In this document: in pieces, positions 53,880-62,043 of the stretch
How positions within the stretch are numbered: the first letter of the stretch is position 1
How the letters are laid out: every line of letters begins with the position of its first letter
Assembly: GCA_023383815.1 (NCBI GenBank)
Contig: JAHDYG010000001.1
Location: 248,001-312,000, forward strand
Reading direction: 5' to 3'
DNA length: 64,000 nucleotides
From: Rhodocyclaceae bacterium
Lineage (GTDB): Bacteria > Pseudomonadota > Gammaproteobacteria > Burkholderiales > Rhodocyclaceae
Position numbers and translations under genes: made by a program
Notes under the pieces: generated by a model
Database searches by the model: none
What the model was told of the DNA's origin: nothing
The model's input: only the letters and a program-made list of their open reading frames with translations

Positions 53880-55112
53880 TCAGCCCCCCGCCCACATCGC
53901 ATCCAGATCGGCGAAGTTCCACTTCTCGCGCGGCTCCACGGCGATGATGCGATCCTTGCAGCTTCGATGCGCCAGATCGATCGTCTCCGTCGGAATCCTG
54001 CTTCCAGAGCGCAGGGCATAAAAGGCCTTCACGCGCGGTGCGAGCGACGCACCTGCGTTCTGTTCCGTAACGACTGCAATCCGCTCCGAGGCGAGACGCA
54101 CGAGGCTGCCCACCGGATAGATGCCCACGCATTTCACGAAGGCATGGAACACGGCGCGATCGAGGTGCCCACGCGTCCACTCCTCCATCCGACGCAAGGA
54201 CATCGAGGGATCCCATCCTGACTTGTAGGGGCGGTTGGACGTGATCGCATCATAGATATCGCACACCGCCCCCATGCGGGCAAACAGACTCAGCGTGTTT
54301 CCGTCCAGCGCGTCCGGGTACCCGGTGCCGTCGAGCTTCTCGTGGTGATGCAGGCAGACATCCACGGTCACCGGGTCGCAGTCCGATGCACGACGGACGA
54401 TCTCGGCACCGGCACGCGGGTGACGCCGGATGACCGCGAACTCGGCGTCGGTCAGCTTGCCCGGCTTGTTGAGAATCTCCAGCGGCACCATGGCCTTGCC
54501 CATGTCGTGCAACAGTCCGGCCACGCCCGCCTGCCGGACGGCAGGCTCATCAAAGCGGAGTTCCCGCGCAAGGGCAACCATCAACGAACACACCGACACC
54601 GAGTGCAGGTACGTGTATTCATCCGCCGTTTTCAGCCGGGCGAGGCTGATCAGCGAAGTGGCATTGCGAGCGATCGAGGCCGTGATGCTCTCGACCAGGT
54701 CATGGACCGCGTCCATCTCGACCACGCGTCCCAGGCGGGACTCCTGGAACATCGACTCCACCACGGCCTTGCCCGCCTTCAGGACGCGTCGGGCGCGCGC
54801 GCATTCCTCGGCGAACCCGGCCTGCCCGGACTCCCGCACCTCCACCCCGCGCAATGCGGCCGGTGCCTGATCTGCCTCGGCCACATTGGTATCCGCAACC
54901 GCGTCCTCGTCGGCAAGCGACCCCGCCACGTCGAGTCCGCGATCCGTGTCGATCAACAGCTCGCGGATCGCACTGACCCGGATCGCCGCAAGATCGACCG
55001 GATCATCAAGCGCGAAACGGCTTCGCCAGAAGGGATGCTCGAGCCATGACCCGCAGAACTCATGAATGAACATGCCGATCCGAACGTCGGCCACGACAAT
55101 ACGCTTGATCAT
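53880..55112 (-). CDS. HD-GYP domain protein with DUF3391 (putative c-di-GMP phosphodiesterase)
   Basis: A 410-residue cytoplasmic protein. The N-terminal DUF3391 domain (about 1-120, MIKRIVVADVRIGMFIHEF) is followed by HD-GYP (about 135-330). Motifs are LHSVSVCSLM, GLLHDMGKAMVP, RRHPRAGAEIV, CLHHHEKLDGTGYPDAL and ARMGAVCDIYDAITSNRPYK, all with metal-binding residues intact, so hydrolysis of c-di-GMP is likely. The track begins at a TTG (55115); ATG 55112 is preferred. Convergent with nudB with a 25-bp gap. Confidence 0.92.
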   Translation of the reverse strand: MIKRIVVADVRIGMFIHEFCGSWLEHPFWRSRFALDDPVDLAAIRVSAIRELLIDTDRGLDVAGSLADEDAVADTNVAEADQAPAALRGVEVRESGQAGFAEECARARRVLKAGKAVVESMFQESRLGRVVEMDAVHDLVESITASIARNATSLISLARLKTADEYTYLHSVSVCSLMVALARELRFDEPAVRQAGVAGLLHDMGKAMVPLEILNKPGKLTDAEFAVIRRHPRAGAEIVRRASDCDPVTVDVCLHHHEKLDGTGYPDALDGNTLSLFARMGAVCDIYDAITSNRPYKSGWDPSMSLRRMEEWTRGHLDRAVFHAFVKCVGIYPVGSLVRLASERIAVVTEQNAGASLAPRVKAFYALRSGSRIPTETIDLAHRSCKDRIIAVEPREKWNFADLDAMWAGG

Positions 55113-55250
55113 CAACTCTTCGCCGGAACACCGTTCGTTTCGATCGAACCGTATCCTTCACGCTCACGGGTGCCTCATCAGCGATCGATTATACATGCTC
55201 GAATGGATCCAGAATCTGGAATTGGTCGCGCAATCCGGCAGTCGCTCCCA

Positions 55251-55469
55251 TCATTCGATCCGCGAGGCGGAACGCATCAGCCGCAGCGCAATCCCGACTC
55301 CAAGCAGTCCATTGGCCAGCGCGAATCCGGCCAGCACGGCCTGGACTCCGAAGGGCCACTCGCGGGCATGGAGGACAAATGCGATCCCCGAAGAGAGCAC
55401 GTTGAGTATGATCATGATCCAGAAGAGCGGATTGCGCGGTTGAAAGAGCCTGGCAATCTTCATGTTCAT
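55251..55469 (-). CDS. Small membrane protein of unknown function
   Basis: A 72-residue protein (starts MNMKIARLFQPRNPLF) with two hydrophobic helices, about 16-35 (FWIMIILNVLSSGIAFVLH) and 42-62 (VQAVLAGFALANGLLGVGIAL), a positive N-terminus and a basic C-terminus. This layout looks like a real inner-membrane protein rather than chance reading. Its start is only 28 bp from the divergent hyi start, so the two promoters would overlap or the small gene lies within the hyi control region. I do not recognise the family. Confidence 0.55.
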   Translation of the reverse strand: MNMKIARLFQPRNPLFWIMIILNVLSSGIAFVLHAREWPFGVQAVLAGFALANGLLGVGIALRLMRSASRIE

Positions 55470-55497
55470 TCGTTCCGTCTCGTCCGGGATTCGTTCG

Positions 55498-56313
55498 ATG
55501 CCGAGATTCTGCGCCAACCTTAGCATGCTGTTCACCGAGCACGCATGGCTCGACCGCTTCCAGGCCGCAGCCGATGCGGGCTTCAAGGCGGTCGAGATCC
55601 AGTTTCCGTATGACTGGCCACCCGAAGTCCTGGCGCAACGATGCCACCAGGCCGGCCTCCAGCTCGTGCTCCACAACCTTCCAGCCGGAAACTGGGAAGC
55701 GGGAGATCGTGGCATTGCCTGCGATCCCGCACGCAGGGCGGAATTCGAACTGGGCGTCGAACAGGCCATTCGCTACGCGCTTGCGCTCGGCTGCACGCAG
55801 CTGAACTGCCTTTCCGGAATTCCTCCTCCCACAGTACCCGAGCGCGTCGCCCAGGAGACATTCGTCGCGAATCTCCGGCTGGCAGCCCGGGCACTGCACC
55901 CGGCAGGAATCCGCCTCCTGATCGAGCCCATCAACCGCCGTGACGTTCCCGGCTTCTTTCTGGAGCGCATCGGACAGGCCGCCCGCATCGCCGACGCCGT
56001 TGCAGCCGAGAATCTGTTCATCCAGCTCGACGTCTACCATGCCCAGCGCACCGAAGGAGAATTGACTGCGACACTCGCCGAACATCTGTCCAGGATCGCC
56101 CACATCCAGGTCGCCGACAACCCCGGACGCCACGAACCCGGAAGCGGCGAGATCAACTACCGCTACCTGTTCGAACAGATCGACCGCCTGGGCTACAGCG
56201 GCTGGATCGGCTGCGAGTACCGTCCGCTCGGCGCGACGCGAGCCGGACTCGGCTGGATCGAGCAACTGGCCCGCGCGTCAGACGTTCACAGCCGGCCGGG
56301 AGCGCGCCCGTGA
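55498..56313 (+). CDS. hyi: Hydroxypyruvate isomerase
   Basis: A TIM-barrel sugar isomerase-type enzyme of 271 residues that interconverts hydroxypyruvate and tartronate semialdehyde. Family traits are MPRFCANLSMLFTEHAWLDRF at the start, EIQFPYDWP, the metal-ligand Glu in LLIEPINRRDVPGFFL, QLDVYHAQRTEG and GCEYRPLG. The track start (55462) adds 12 residues; ATG 55498 is the family start. It overlaps the glycerate kinase gene (GTGA), and together they make a glyoxylate-to-glycerate-phosphate segment. Confidence 0.92.
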   Translation: MPRFCANLSMLFTEHAWLDRFQAAADAGFKAVEIQFPYDWPPEVLAQRCHQAGLQLVLHNLPAGNWEAGDRGIACDPARRAEFELGVEQAIRYALALGCTQLNCLSGIPPPTVPERVAQETFVANLRLAARALHPAGIRLLIEPINRRDVPGFFLERIGQAARIADAVAAENLFIQLDVYHAQRTEGELTATLAEHLSRIAHIQVADNPGRHEPGSGEINYRYLFEQIDRLGYSGWIGCEYRPLGATRAGLGWIEQLARASDVHSRPGARP

Positions 56314-57587
56314 CCTCCCTGCGCGCCACACTCGAGCCACGCGAACTGTTGCGCCGTATGTTCGATGCTGCTATCGACAGCGCTCGCCCCGACCGCTGTC
56401 TTCCTGCGTGGCTTCCCGAGCCCCCCAACGGACGCACCATCGTGGTGGGCGCCGGCAAGGCCTCCGCCGCCATGGCCAGAACGCTGGAAGCCCATTGGCG
56501 TGGTCCACTTTCGGGTCTCGTGGTGACGCGTTATGGTCATGCGGTCGACTGCCGCCACATCGAGGTCGTCGAAGCGGCCCACCCGGTCCCGAACCAGGCT
56601 GGAATGAGTGCCGCGCAGCGCATGCTGCACATGGTCAGTGGCTTGAACGCACATGATCTGGTGATCGCGCTCGTCTCGGGCGGAGGATCCGCGCTGCTCC
56701 CTCTGCCCGCGCGCGGCATCGCACTTTCCGACAAGCAGGCCCTGAGCAGGGAACTGCTGCGTTGCGGAGCCACGATTCGCGAGATCAATTGCGTGCGGCG
56801 CCACCTTTCTGCGATCAAGGGGGGAAGACTTGCAGCCGCTGCGCATCCCGCACGGGTAGTAACCCTCCTGATTTCCGACGTTGCGGGTGACGATCCCGTC
56901 GACATCGCCTCGGGACCGACCGTCGGCGATCCAAGCACCTGCCGCGACGCGCTCGACATCCTTGCGCGCCATGCAATCGCAGTCTCGCCAGTGGTGCGCC
57001 ACCATCTCGAGTCAGGCGCCGGGGAAACGGTCAAGCCCGATGATCCGAGGCTTGCGCACAGTGAGAGCCGACTCGTCGCGACCCCGATGCTCGCCCTGGA
57101 AGCCGCAGCCACGGCGGCCCGGGTCTGTGGCGTCCACCCCCTGATCCTCAGCGACGCGATCGAGGGTGAAGCGCGCGAAGTCGGAACGGTCCTTGCCGCC
57201 CTCGCACGCCACTCGTCACGGCACGGACAGCCCGCGGCAGCGCCCTGCGTCCTGCTGTCCGGTGGCGAGACGACGGTAACCGTGCGCAACCAGGGCCGCG
57301 GCGGGCGCAATGTCGAGTTCCTGCTGTCACTTGCAGTCGGACTCGACGGACTCCAGGGGGTCTGGGCGCTTGCGGGCGACACCGATGGCGTTGACGGTAC
57401 GGAAGCAACCGCGGGCGCCATCGTCACTCCCGACACCCTTGCACGTGCCCGGGTTCGCGAAATGAGGCCCCTCGATTTTCTCGACCGCAACGACGCACAC
57501 TCCTTTTTTTCTGCACTGGGCGACGAGATTGTGACCGGTCCCACCCTCACGAACGTCAACGACTTCCGCGCGATTCTGGTCGTCTGA
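56310..57587 (+). CDS. ttuD: Glycerate 2-kinase, MOFRL family (TtuD-like)
   Basis: A 425-residue class II glycerate kinase. The N-terminal DUF4147 domain (about 10-240, VVGAGKASAAMARTLEAHW, LVSGGGSALL, INCVRRHLSAIKGGRLA) and the C-terminal MOFRL domain (about 310-420, LLSGGETTVTVRNQGRGGRN, AGDTDGVDGTEATAGA) are intact. It phosphorylates glycerate to 2-phosphoglycerate; TtuD was formerly named hydroxypyruvate reductase. The GTG start overlaps the hyi stop. Tartronate semialdehyde reductase and glyoxylate carboligase genes are not in the window. Confidence 0.92.
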   Translation: MTSLRATLEPRELLRRMFDAAIDSARPDRCLPAWLPEPPNGRTIVVGAGKASAAMARTLEAHWRGPLSGLVVTRYGHAVDCRHIEVVEAAHPVPNQAGMSAAQRMLHMVSGLNAHDLVIALVSGGGSALLPLPARGIALSDKQALSRELLRCGATIREINCVRRHLSAIKGGRLAAAAHPARVVTLLISDVAGDDPVDIASGPTVGDPSTCRDALDILARHAIAVSPVVRHHLESGAGETVKPDDPRLAHSESRLVATPMLALEAAATAARVCGVHPLILSDAIEGEAREVGTVLAALARHSSRHGQPAAAPCVLLSGGETTVTVRNQGRGGRNVEFLLSLAVGLDGLQGVWALAGDTDGVDGTEATAGAIVTPDTLARARVREMRPLDFLDRNDAHSFFSALGDEIVTGPTLTNVNDFRAILVV

Positions 57588-57724
57588 CCCCTCGATGATC
57601 ACCCCGCGCTCGGCCTTCGGGCGCCGGCCGGGTTCAAGCGCGTCCGCGGCACCTTCGGCGGCACGCGGAACCGGATGGGACCGTTCGGCGTCCTATTCGC
57701 AGCACCTGGCGAGAGGAGCCTCAG

Positions 57725-58873
57725 ATGGATGCACGCCCGGAACGTCCAGTCACGGACGCCGCCTTCGAGGAAACCGCCGAACGCTTCGTCGCCTCGCGCC
57801 TTCCCGAGATCCTCGCCGAGATCACGACAACCCTACGAAGCGTCCGACGCGGTATCACGCGCTGCGGACTTCTCGTGTGCAGCGCCGACGGGACGCACGT
57901 GCGAAGCTGGTCGGACAGCAACGGGCAGGTAATCGAATGCCCACCCGCCCATTGCACCATCGAACCGGGGAGCGTGCTCGCACGTGCCCGTCAGGAGCCA
58001 GACCAAGGCGTGCATCCAAGCACTCGCGACAGATTCCTCGAGTGGTGTTCGGGCGACGCTCATCGCACCCTGCTGGTTCTCTCGGTGCGCGGAGCAAACG
58101 AGTACTACGGCTATCTCGTGATCGAAACCGGATCAGCGGATCGATCCCGGAAGGCACACGACGCACTGCAGTCAGCGGCCTTGCCAGCGTGGGCCAGGCT
58201 GGCTGCGAACGCCGTAGGCGGTGCAATCCGGACAATACGGATGCTGGTCGGTGCGGTACGCTTTGCCCGTGACTTCACGCTGATGCGCGACCGGGAGACC
58301 GGCGAACATCAGCTGCGCCTGGGTGCCTATCTCCAGGTGCTGGCCGACGAAATGCGCTCTGCCCGCGATCTGTCCGAAGGCCTTGCGCGCGAGCTCACCC
58401 TGTTCGGCCCGCTTCACGACATCGGCAAGATCGGGATCGCCGACGACGTACTGCTCAAGCCTGGCCGCTTCGACGAAGCCGAATGGATTGCGATGAAGCG
58501 TCACGTCGACAAGGGCCGCGCCCTCGTCCGCCACATGAGCCAGGATCTGTCACTGGAGGGCATGCCTGGCTTGGAGACACTCGCTTCGGTCGTGGCGCAT
58601 CATCACGAGTACCTCGATGGAAGCGGGTATCCGGAAGGTTTGCGTGCATCGGACATCCCGCTGGCGTCACGGATGGTCACGGTCGTCGACATCTTCGACG
58701 CGCTGACCTGCATCCGCCCATACAAGCGTTCCTGGCAGATCGACGAAGCCTTTGCGCACCTGGAAGGGCTCTCGGGCGACAAGATCGACCGCGACTGCTT
58801 TCGCGCAATGCACGCTGCGCGCACCCGATTTGGCGAAATCTGGCGGTCGTTTCACCCGCACCCGGCCACTTAG
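57725..58873 (+). CDS. HD-GYP domain protein with N-terminal sensor-like region (putative c-di-GMP phosphodiesterase)
   Basis: A 382-residue soluble protein. Residues 1-165 look like a GAF-type sensor (RCGLLVCSADGTHVRSW, LLVLSVRGANEYYGYLVIE). The HD-GYP domain (about 195-375) has GEHQLRLGAYL, GPLHDIGKIGIADDVLLKP, KRHVDKGRALV, AHHHEYLDGSGYPEGL and TVVDIFDALTCIRPYK, so all catalytic residues are present. It starts 137 bp after glycerate kinase and is convergent with the FHA-EAL gene (43-bp gap). Confidence 0.9.
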   Translation: MDARPERPVTDAAFEETAERFVASRLPEILAEITTTLRSVRRGITRCGLLVCSADGTHVRSWSDSNGQVIECPPAHCTIEPGSVLARARQEPDQGVHPSTRDRFLEWCSGDAHRTLLVLSVRGANEYYGYLVIETGSADRSRKAHDALQSAALPAWARLAANAVGGAIRTIRMLVGAVRFARDFTLMRDRETGEHQLRLGAYLQVLADEMRSARDLSEGLARELTLFGPLHDIGKIGIADDVLLKPGRFDEAEWIAMKRHVDKGRALVRHMSQDLSLEGMPGLETLASVVAHHHEYLDGSGYPEGLRASDIPLASRMVTVVDIFDALTCIRPYKRSWQIDEAFAHLEGLSGDKIDRDCFRAMHAARTRFGEIWRSFHPHPAT

Positions 58874-58916
58874 GCAGGTCGGGCCGCCCTCCGCAGCCGA
58901 TCCGGCCCAATCGCCT

Positions 58917-60026
58917 TCATAGCTCATCTGCGGGAATCGGCCTGCCGGTCAGAAATCCCTGAATCAGCTTGAATCCCATCGTCCGGCACAGCTCTGCCTC
59001 GGGCTCCTGCTCGACGCCTTCGGCCAGCGGCACCGAACCGACCTCCAGCACCATCTTCACGAGGTCCGCGAGCAGGTGTTGCTTACGATCATTGGCAAGA
59101 TGGATGCCATGCACGAGTCCGATATCGAATTTCACGAAATCCGGCGGCGAATCACCCAGCTCGCTCAATCTGGCCTGCCCGGCGCCGAAGTCGTCAAACG
59201 CAAAACGTACGCCGATCTCATGCAGCGCAGTGGTCAACTCAGCAAGCCTTGATGTTTCCGTGATCGCCGTTTCATGAATCTCCACGATCAGATCGAGATC
59301 GGGCATCTGCTTGCGCACGACCGCCAACGAGCGGAAGAACTCCTGATCGAAGGTCTCCTTCGGATGCGTGTTCACGAACAGCGGATAGCCATGCAGGCGC
59401 GGTGCGATCGAACAGATCCCGTACTTGCGGAATGCCGCGCTGAGATCGACCTCGCGATCGAGCGCACCGGCCAGCTCGAACAACCGCATCGGCATCTCAG
59501 GCAACAGCGGGTGATTGGCCCGCCCAAGCAACTCATAGGCAAAGATCGATCGATCATGTGCATGCACGATCGGCTGGGCAGCTCCGGTCAATCCATGCCC
59601 GTCGAGCAGATCCAGGAACTCGGCCTCGTTCGGCACGAAAAGCTCGGACAGGGTCATATCGGAAGGCATCAGCACGGTACGCAGGGAATCATCCGGCTGA
59701 AACCGGAACTGCTCCGACTGGTGGCGACGCAAGCGGAACTCGGCAGTCCCGAAATGCAGAATGTCGTTGTCCGCAAGCAGACACGAACCGACGAGTTGCG
59801 TGCGGTTCACGAAACTTCCGTTCGTGCTGTTGAGATCCGTAAGACGCAGGCGTCCACTGATGTCGGGCGTCAGCATCGCGTGGTGCCGGCTCAATCCCCG
59901 GGTTGCAAGCACCAGATCGTTGTCGGGATCCCGCCCGATGCGAAACGGCATCTGGCCGATAGGGTGGGCGACGCGTGAGCCATCAGCGGCGACCGACTCG
60001 AGAAACCACAGTCTTTCCACACGCAT
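58917..60026 (-). CDS. FHA-EAL fusion protein (putative c-di-GMP phosphodiesterase)
   Basis: A 369-residue protein with an N-terminal FHA phosphothreonine-binding domain (about 22-98, FRIGRDPDNDLVL, GLSRHHAML, LTDLNSTNGSFVN) and an EAL domain (about 135-365). Catalytic positions are kept: Glu in YELLGR, Asn in FVNTHP, Glu in VEIHET, DDFG in AFDDFGAG, Lys in VKFDIG, Glu in LAEGVEQ, and QGFLTGRP. Hydrolysis of c-di-GMP under control of Ser/Thr phosphorylation is the inference. It is divergent from the ArsR gene with a 231-bp gap. Confidence 0.9.
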   Translation of the reverse strand: MRVERLWFLESVAADGSRVAHPIGQMPFRIGRDPDNDLVLATRGLSRHHAMLTPDISGRLRLTDLNSTNGSFVNRTQLVGSCLLADNDILHFGTAEFRLRRHQSEQFRFQPDDSLRTVLMPSDMTLSELFVPNEAEFLDLLDGHGLTGAAQPIVHAHDRSIFAYELLGRANHPLLPEMPMRLFELAGALDREVDLSAAFRKYGICSIAPRLHGYPLFVNTHPKETFDQEFFRSLAVVRKQMPDLDLIVEIHETAITETSRLAELTTALHEIGVRFAFDDFGAGQARLSELGDSPPDFVKFDIGLVHGIHLANDRKQHLLADLVKMVLEVGSVPLAEGVEQEPEAELCRTMGFKLIQGFLTGRPIPADEL

Positions 60027-60222
60027 CTCCCGCAGGCTTCGGTCAAGCGGTGGAACATCCCTTGAACAAGGGGCGCCAGCACCAACCAGAGTATGACAAA
60101 TCCCGCTTCCGGCGTGGAGCGTTCACAGGTCTTTTCCACACCGCCACCGATTATCCGACAATGACAAGTCACAGGGCAACCAGACGCTGGATCGCGATGC
60201 CATGCACAGCCTGACACCAGGG

Positions 60223-60251
60223 TTTACATTCTATTTATCTAGTTTTATAGT
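60223..60251 (+). promoter_or_regulatory. Predicted promoter of the ArsR-type gene, overlapping its operator
   Basis: TTTACA (60223-60228), 17-bp spacer, TATAGT (60246-60251). A start 7 bases downstream of the -10 falls on 60258, the A of the arsR ATG. No Shine-Dalgarno sequence precedes that ATG (TAGTTATTCT), so the message is predicted to be leaderless. Confidence 0.55.
60231..60250. promoter_or_regulatory. Candidate ArsR operator, copy 1
   Basis: CTATTTATCTAGTTTTATAG is a 20-base imperfect palindrome of the form CTAT-N4-CTAG-N4-ATAG. It fills the spacer and -10 of the predicted promoter, so a bound repressor would block RNA polymerase. A near-identical copy precedes the permease gene. Confidence 0.6.
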
Positions 60252-60257
60252 TATTCT

Positions 60258-60563
60258 ATGAAACCGCCACTATCAAACGAAACTGCTGCTGCAATGCTTG
60301 CCGCGCTGGGCAGCACCACTCGCCTTTTCATCTTCAAGACCCTCATCCGCGCAGGAGACCCGGGAATCAATGTCAGTACATTGCGGCACAGGGTCGGGAT
60401 GCCCGCTTCGACACTCGGGCACCATCTTTCCCTGCTCGTCGAAGCCGGCCTGGTCGCACAGACGCGGGTCGGAAGAGAACTGATCTGCACGGTGCGCTTC
60501 GAGACGGTGCGTTCACTGGGCACCTACCTGATGTCGGAGTGCTGCACGGAAACCTCCTCTTGA
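60258..60563 (+). CDS. ArsR-family regulator, C-terminal Cys-pair (arsenic-sensing) type
   Basis: A 101-residue winged-helix protein. The HTH is RVGMPASTLGHHLSLLVEAGLV and the wing QTRVGRELICTVRF. There is no alpha-3 ELCVCDL site; instead Cys95-Cys96 lie at the C-terminus (LMSECC), as in the As(III)-binding ArsR subtype with C-terminal cysteines, though the third Cys near 102 is missing (the protein ends at 101); Cys77 could substitute. It probably represses itself and the permease through the two palindromes. Low GC around both starts contrasts with neighbours and may only reflect the operators. Confidence 0.85.
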   Translation: MKPPLSNETAAAMLAALGSTTRLFIFKTLIRAGDPGINVSTLRHRVGMPASTLGHHLSLLVEAGLVAQTRVGRELICTVRFETVRSLGTYLMSECCTETSS

Positions 60564-60609
60564 GTCTTGCTGCAATCGTTTGATTCATCTGGTCTTCGCC
60601 CATTATTTT

Positions 60610-60629
60610 CTATTTTTCTAGGTTTTTAG
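60610..60629. promoter_or_regulatory. Candidate ArsR operator, copy 2
   Basis: CTATTTTTCTAGGTTTTTAG differs from copy 1 at only 4 of 20 positions and keeps CTAT-N4-CTAG. It lies 2 bases before the permease ATG in the short gap after arsR. A weak ATTATT/TTTAGT promoter has the same geometry, but it could not serve this ATG because it ends 1 base before it. Confidence 0.6.
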
Positions 60630-60631
60630 TC

Positions 60632-61672
60632 ATGGAAACCACGCCTCGAGCATGTCCTTCTCCGGCACTTCCACTGTGGAAGCGCCTCGACCCTCCCACC
60701 GCGGCCATCGCGATCCTTGCCATCGCCCTCGCACTCTGGGCCCCGGAACACCTCGGTAGCAGCGCCGGGTTCGTCGTCCGTGCCGGACTTGGCGTACTGC
60801 CATTTCTCCTCGCTGCGATCCTGGCGGCCGCCTGGATCGAGGCAGCAGGAGCCACGCACCTCGTCGCCAAGGCATTCACCGGCCATCCCATCCGAATGAT
60901 CGTTGCCGGCACCTTGATCGGAGCCCTCTCACCATTCTGTTCCTGCGGAGTCATCCCGATCATCGTCGCCTTGCTCGCGAGTGGCGTACCGCTCGCCCCG
61001 GTCATGGCTTTCTGGCTCGCGTCACCGATCATGGACCCAGCACTGTTCCTGGTCACCGCCGGCACCCTCGGGCTGGAGTTCGCAATCGCAAAAACCCTTG
61101 CCGCAATCGCAATCGGCCTGTTCGGCGGAATCGGCGCCTGGGCGCTGGCACACATCGGCCGGATCGGTACGCCGCTGCGTCCAGACCTGTCCCGCTGCGG
61201 CTGCAACGCACACCCGTCTCCAGGACAAGCGACCGTGAGATGGACATTCTGGCGGGAGGCTCCCCGGATCGACGTGTTTCGCACAACACTGGCGTCAATG
61301 GCGTGGTTCCTCGGTCGCTGGATGACGCTCGCCTTTCTCCTCGAAAGCCTGATGGTCAGCCATGTTCCGGCTGAGCTCGTCGCCGACATGGCTGGCGGCA
61401 CCGGAGCGCTTTCGATACTCAACGCAACGCTGATCGGAATCCCTGCCTACCTGAATGGATATGCCGCCCTGCCGCTGGTCGCAGGCTTGATGACACAGGG
61501 GATGTCCGCGCCGGCAGCGATGGGCTTCCTGCTCGGCGGAGGCGTCACCAGCATCCCGGCAGCCCTCGCAGTCTGGGCCGCGACCCGCCCCCAGGTGTTC
61601 GGGATCTACCTGCTGTTCGCACTCACCGGATCGATCATGTCGGCATTCGTGTTCGGACTCTGGAGCCGCTGA
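60632..61672 (+). CDS. ArsP/YraQ-family permease (predicted arsenical or metal-compound efflux)
   Basis: A 346-residue membrane protein with about eight helices in two halves. The family hallmark LSPFCSCGVIPI places Cys103 and Cys105 in the first half, and GGGVTSIPAALAV lies in the second. The central cytoplasmic loop adds another Cys pair, Cys189/Cys191 (SRCGCNAH). ArsP members export trivalent organoarsenicals; YraQ members are uncharacterised. Pairing with a Cys95-Cys96 ArsR regulator and the shared operator favour metalloid efflux. The start has no strong ribosome binding site (only AGG 9 bases before). Confidence 0.83.
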   Translation: METTPRACPSPALPLWKRLDPPTAAIAILAIALALWAPEHLGSSAGFVVRAGLGVLPFLLAAILAAAWIEAAGATHLVAKAFTGHPIRMIVAGTLIGALSPFCSCGVIPIIVALLASGVPLAPVMAFWLASPIMDPALFLVTAGTLGLEFAIAKTLAAIAIGLFGGIGAWALAHIGRIGTPLRPDLSRCGCNAHPSPGQATVRWTFWREAPRIDVFRTTLASMAWFLGRWMTLAFLLESLMVSHVPAELVADMAGGTGALSILNATLIGIPAYLNGYAALPLVAGLMTQGMSAPAAMGFLLGGGVTSIPAALAVWAATRPQVFGIYLLFALTGSIMSAFVFGLWSR

Positions 61673-61716
61673 CTGCACAGATGCTCCCGCTCGAAGTTGC
61701 AGTCGGCCGGGCACAC

Positions 61717-61747
61717 AAAAAAACAGGGGCTCCATTCCTGGAGCCCC
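61717..61747 (-). terminator. Rho-independent terminator of tRNA-Ser (possibly bidirectional)
   Basis: On the minus strand GGGGCTCCA GGAA TGGAGCCCC forms a perfect 9-bp stem followed by TGTTTTTTT. It ends tRNA-Ser transcripts 15 bases after the tRNA 3' end and may also slow permease transcripts from the other side. Confidence 0.92.
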
Positions 61748-61759
61748 CGGTTTCAGCGT

Positions 61760-61854
<95 letters not shown>

Positions 61855-61882
61855 GGACCCGGCACAGCAACCGGGAGCGCGA

Positions 61883-61911
61883 ATTATACGCACAAGCTTC
61901 GGTCGCAGCAA
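61883..61911 (-). promoter_or_regulatory. Promoter of tRNA-Ser
   Basis: On the minus strand TTGCTG (61911-61906), a 17-bp spacer and a perfect TATAAT (61888-61883). The bases after the -10 are GC-rich (TCGCGCTCC), the discriminator type found in growth-rate-controlled stable RNA promoters. The start would be about 22 bases before the mature tRNA. Confidence 0.8.
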
Positions 61912-62043
61912 TGCGTTCGCAACGCTCGGGATCGATCCACACGGCGCATGCCACCCCCATCGGCGAACCTTCGCCCTCGTCGCCGGAGCATGGCACAAGC
62001 GATTGCCCGAACCGGGTTGCTCACGCACAATCCGGAAGGTTCG

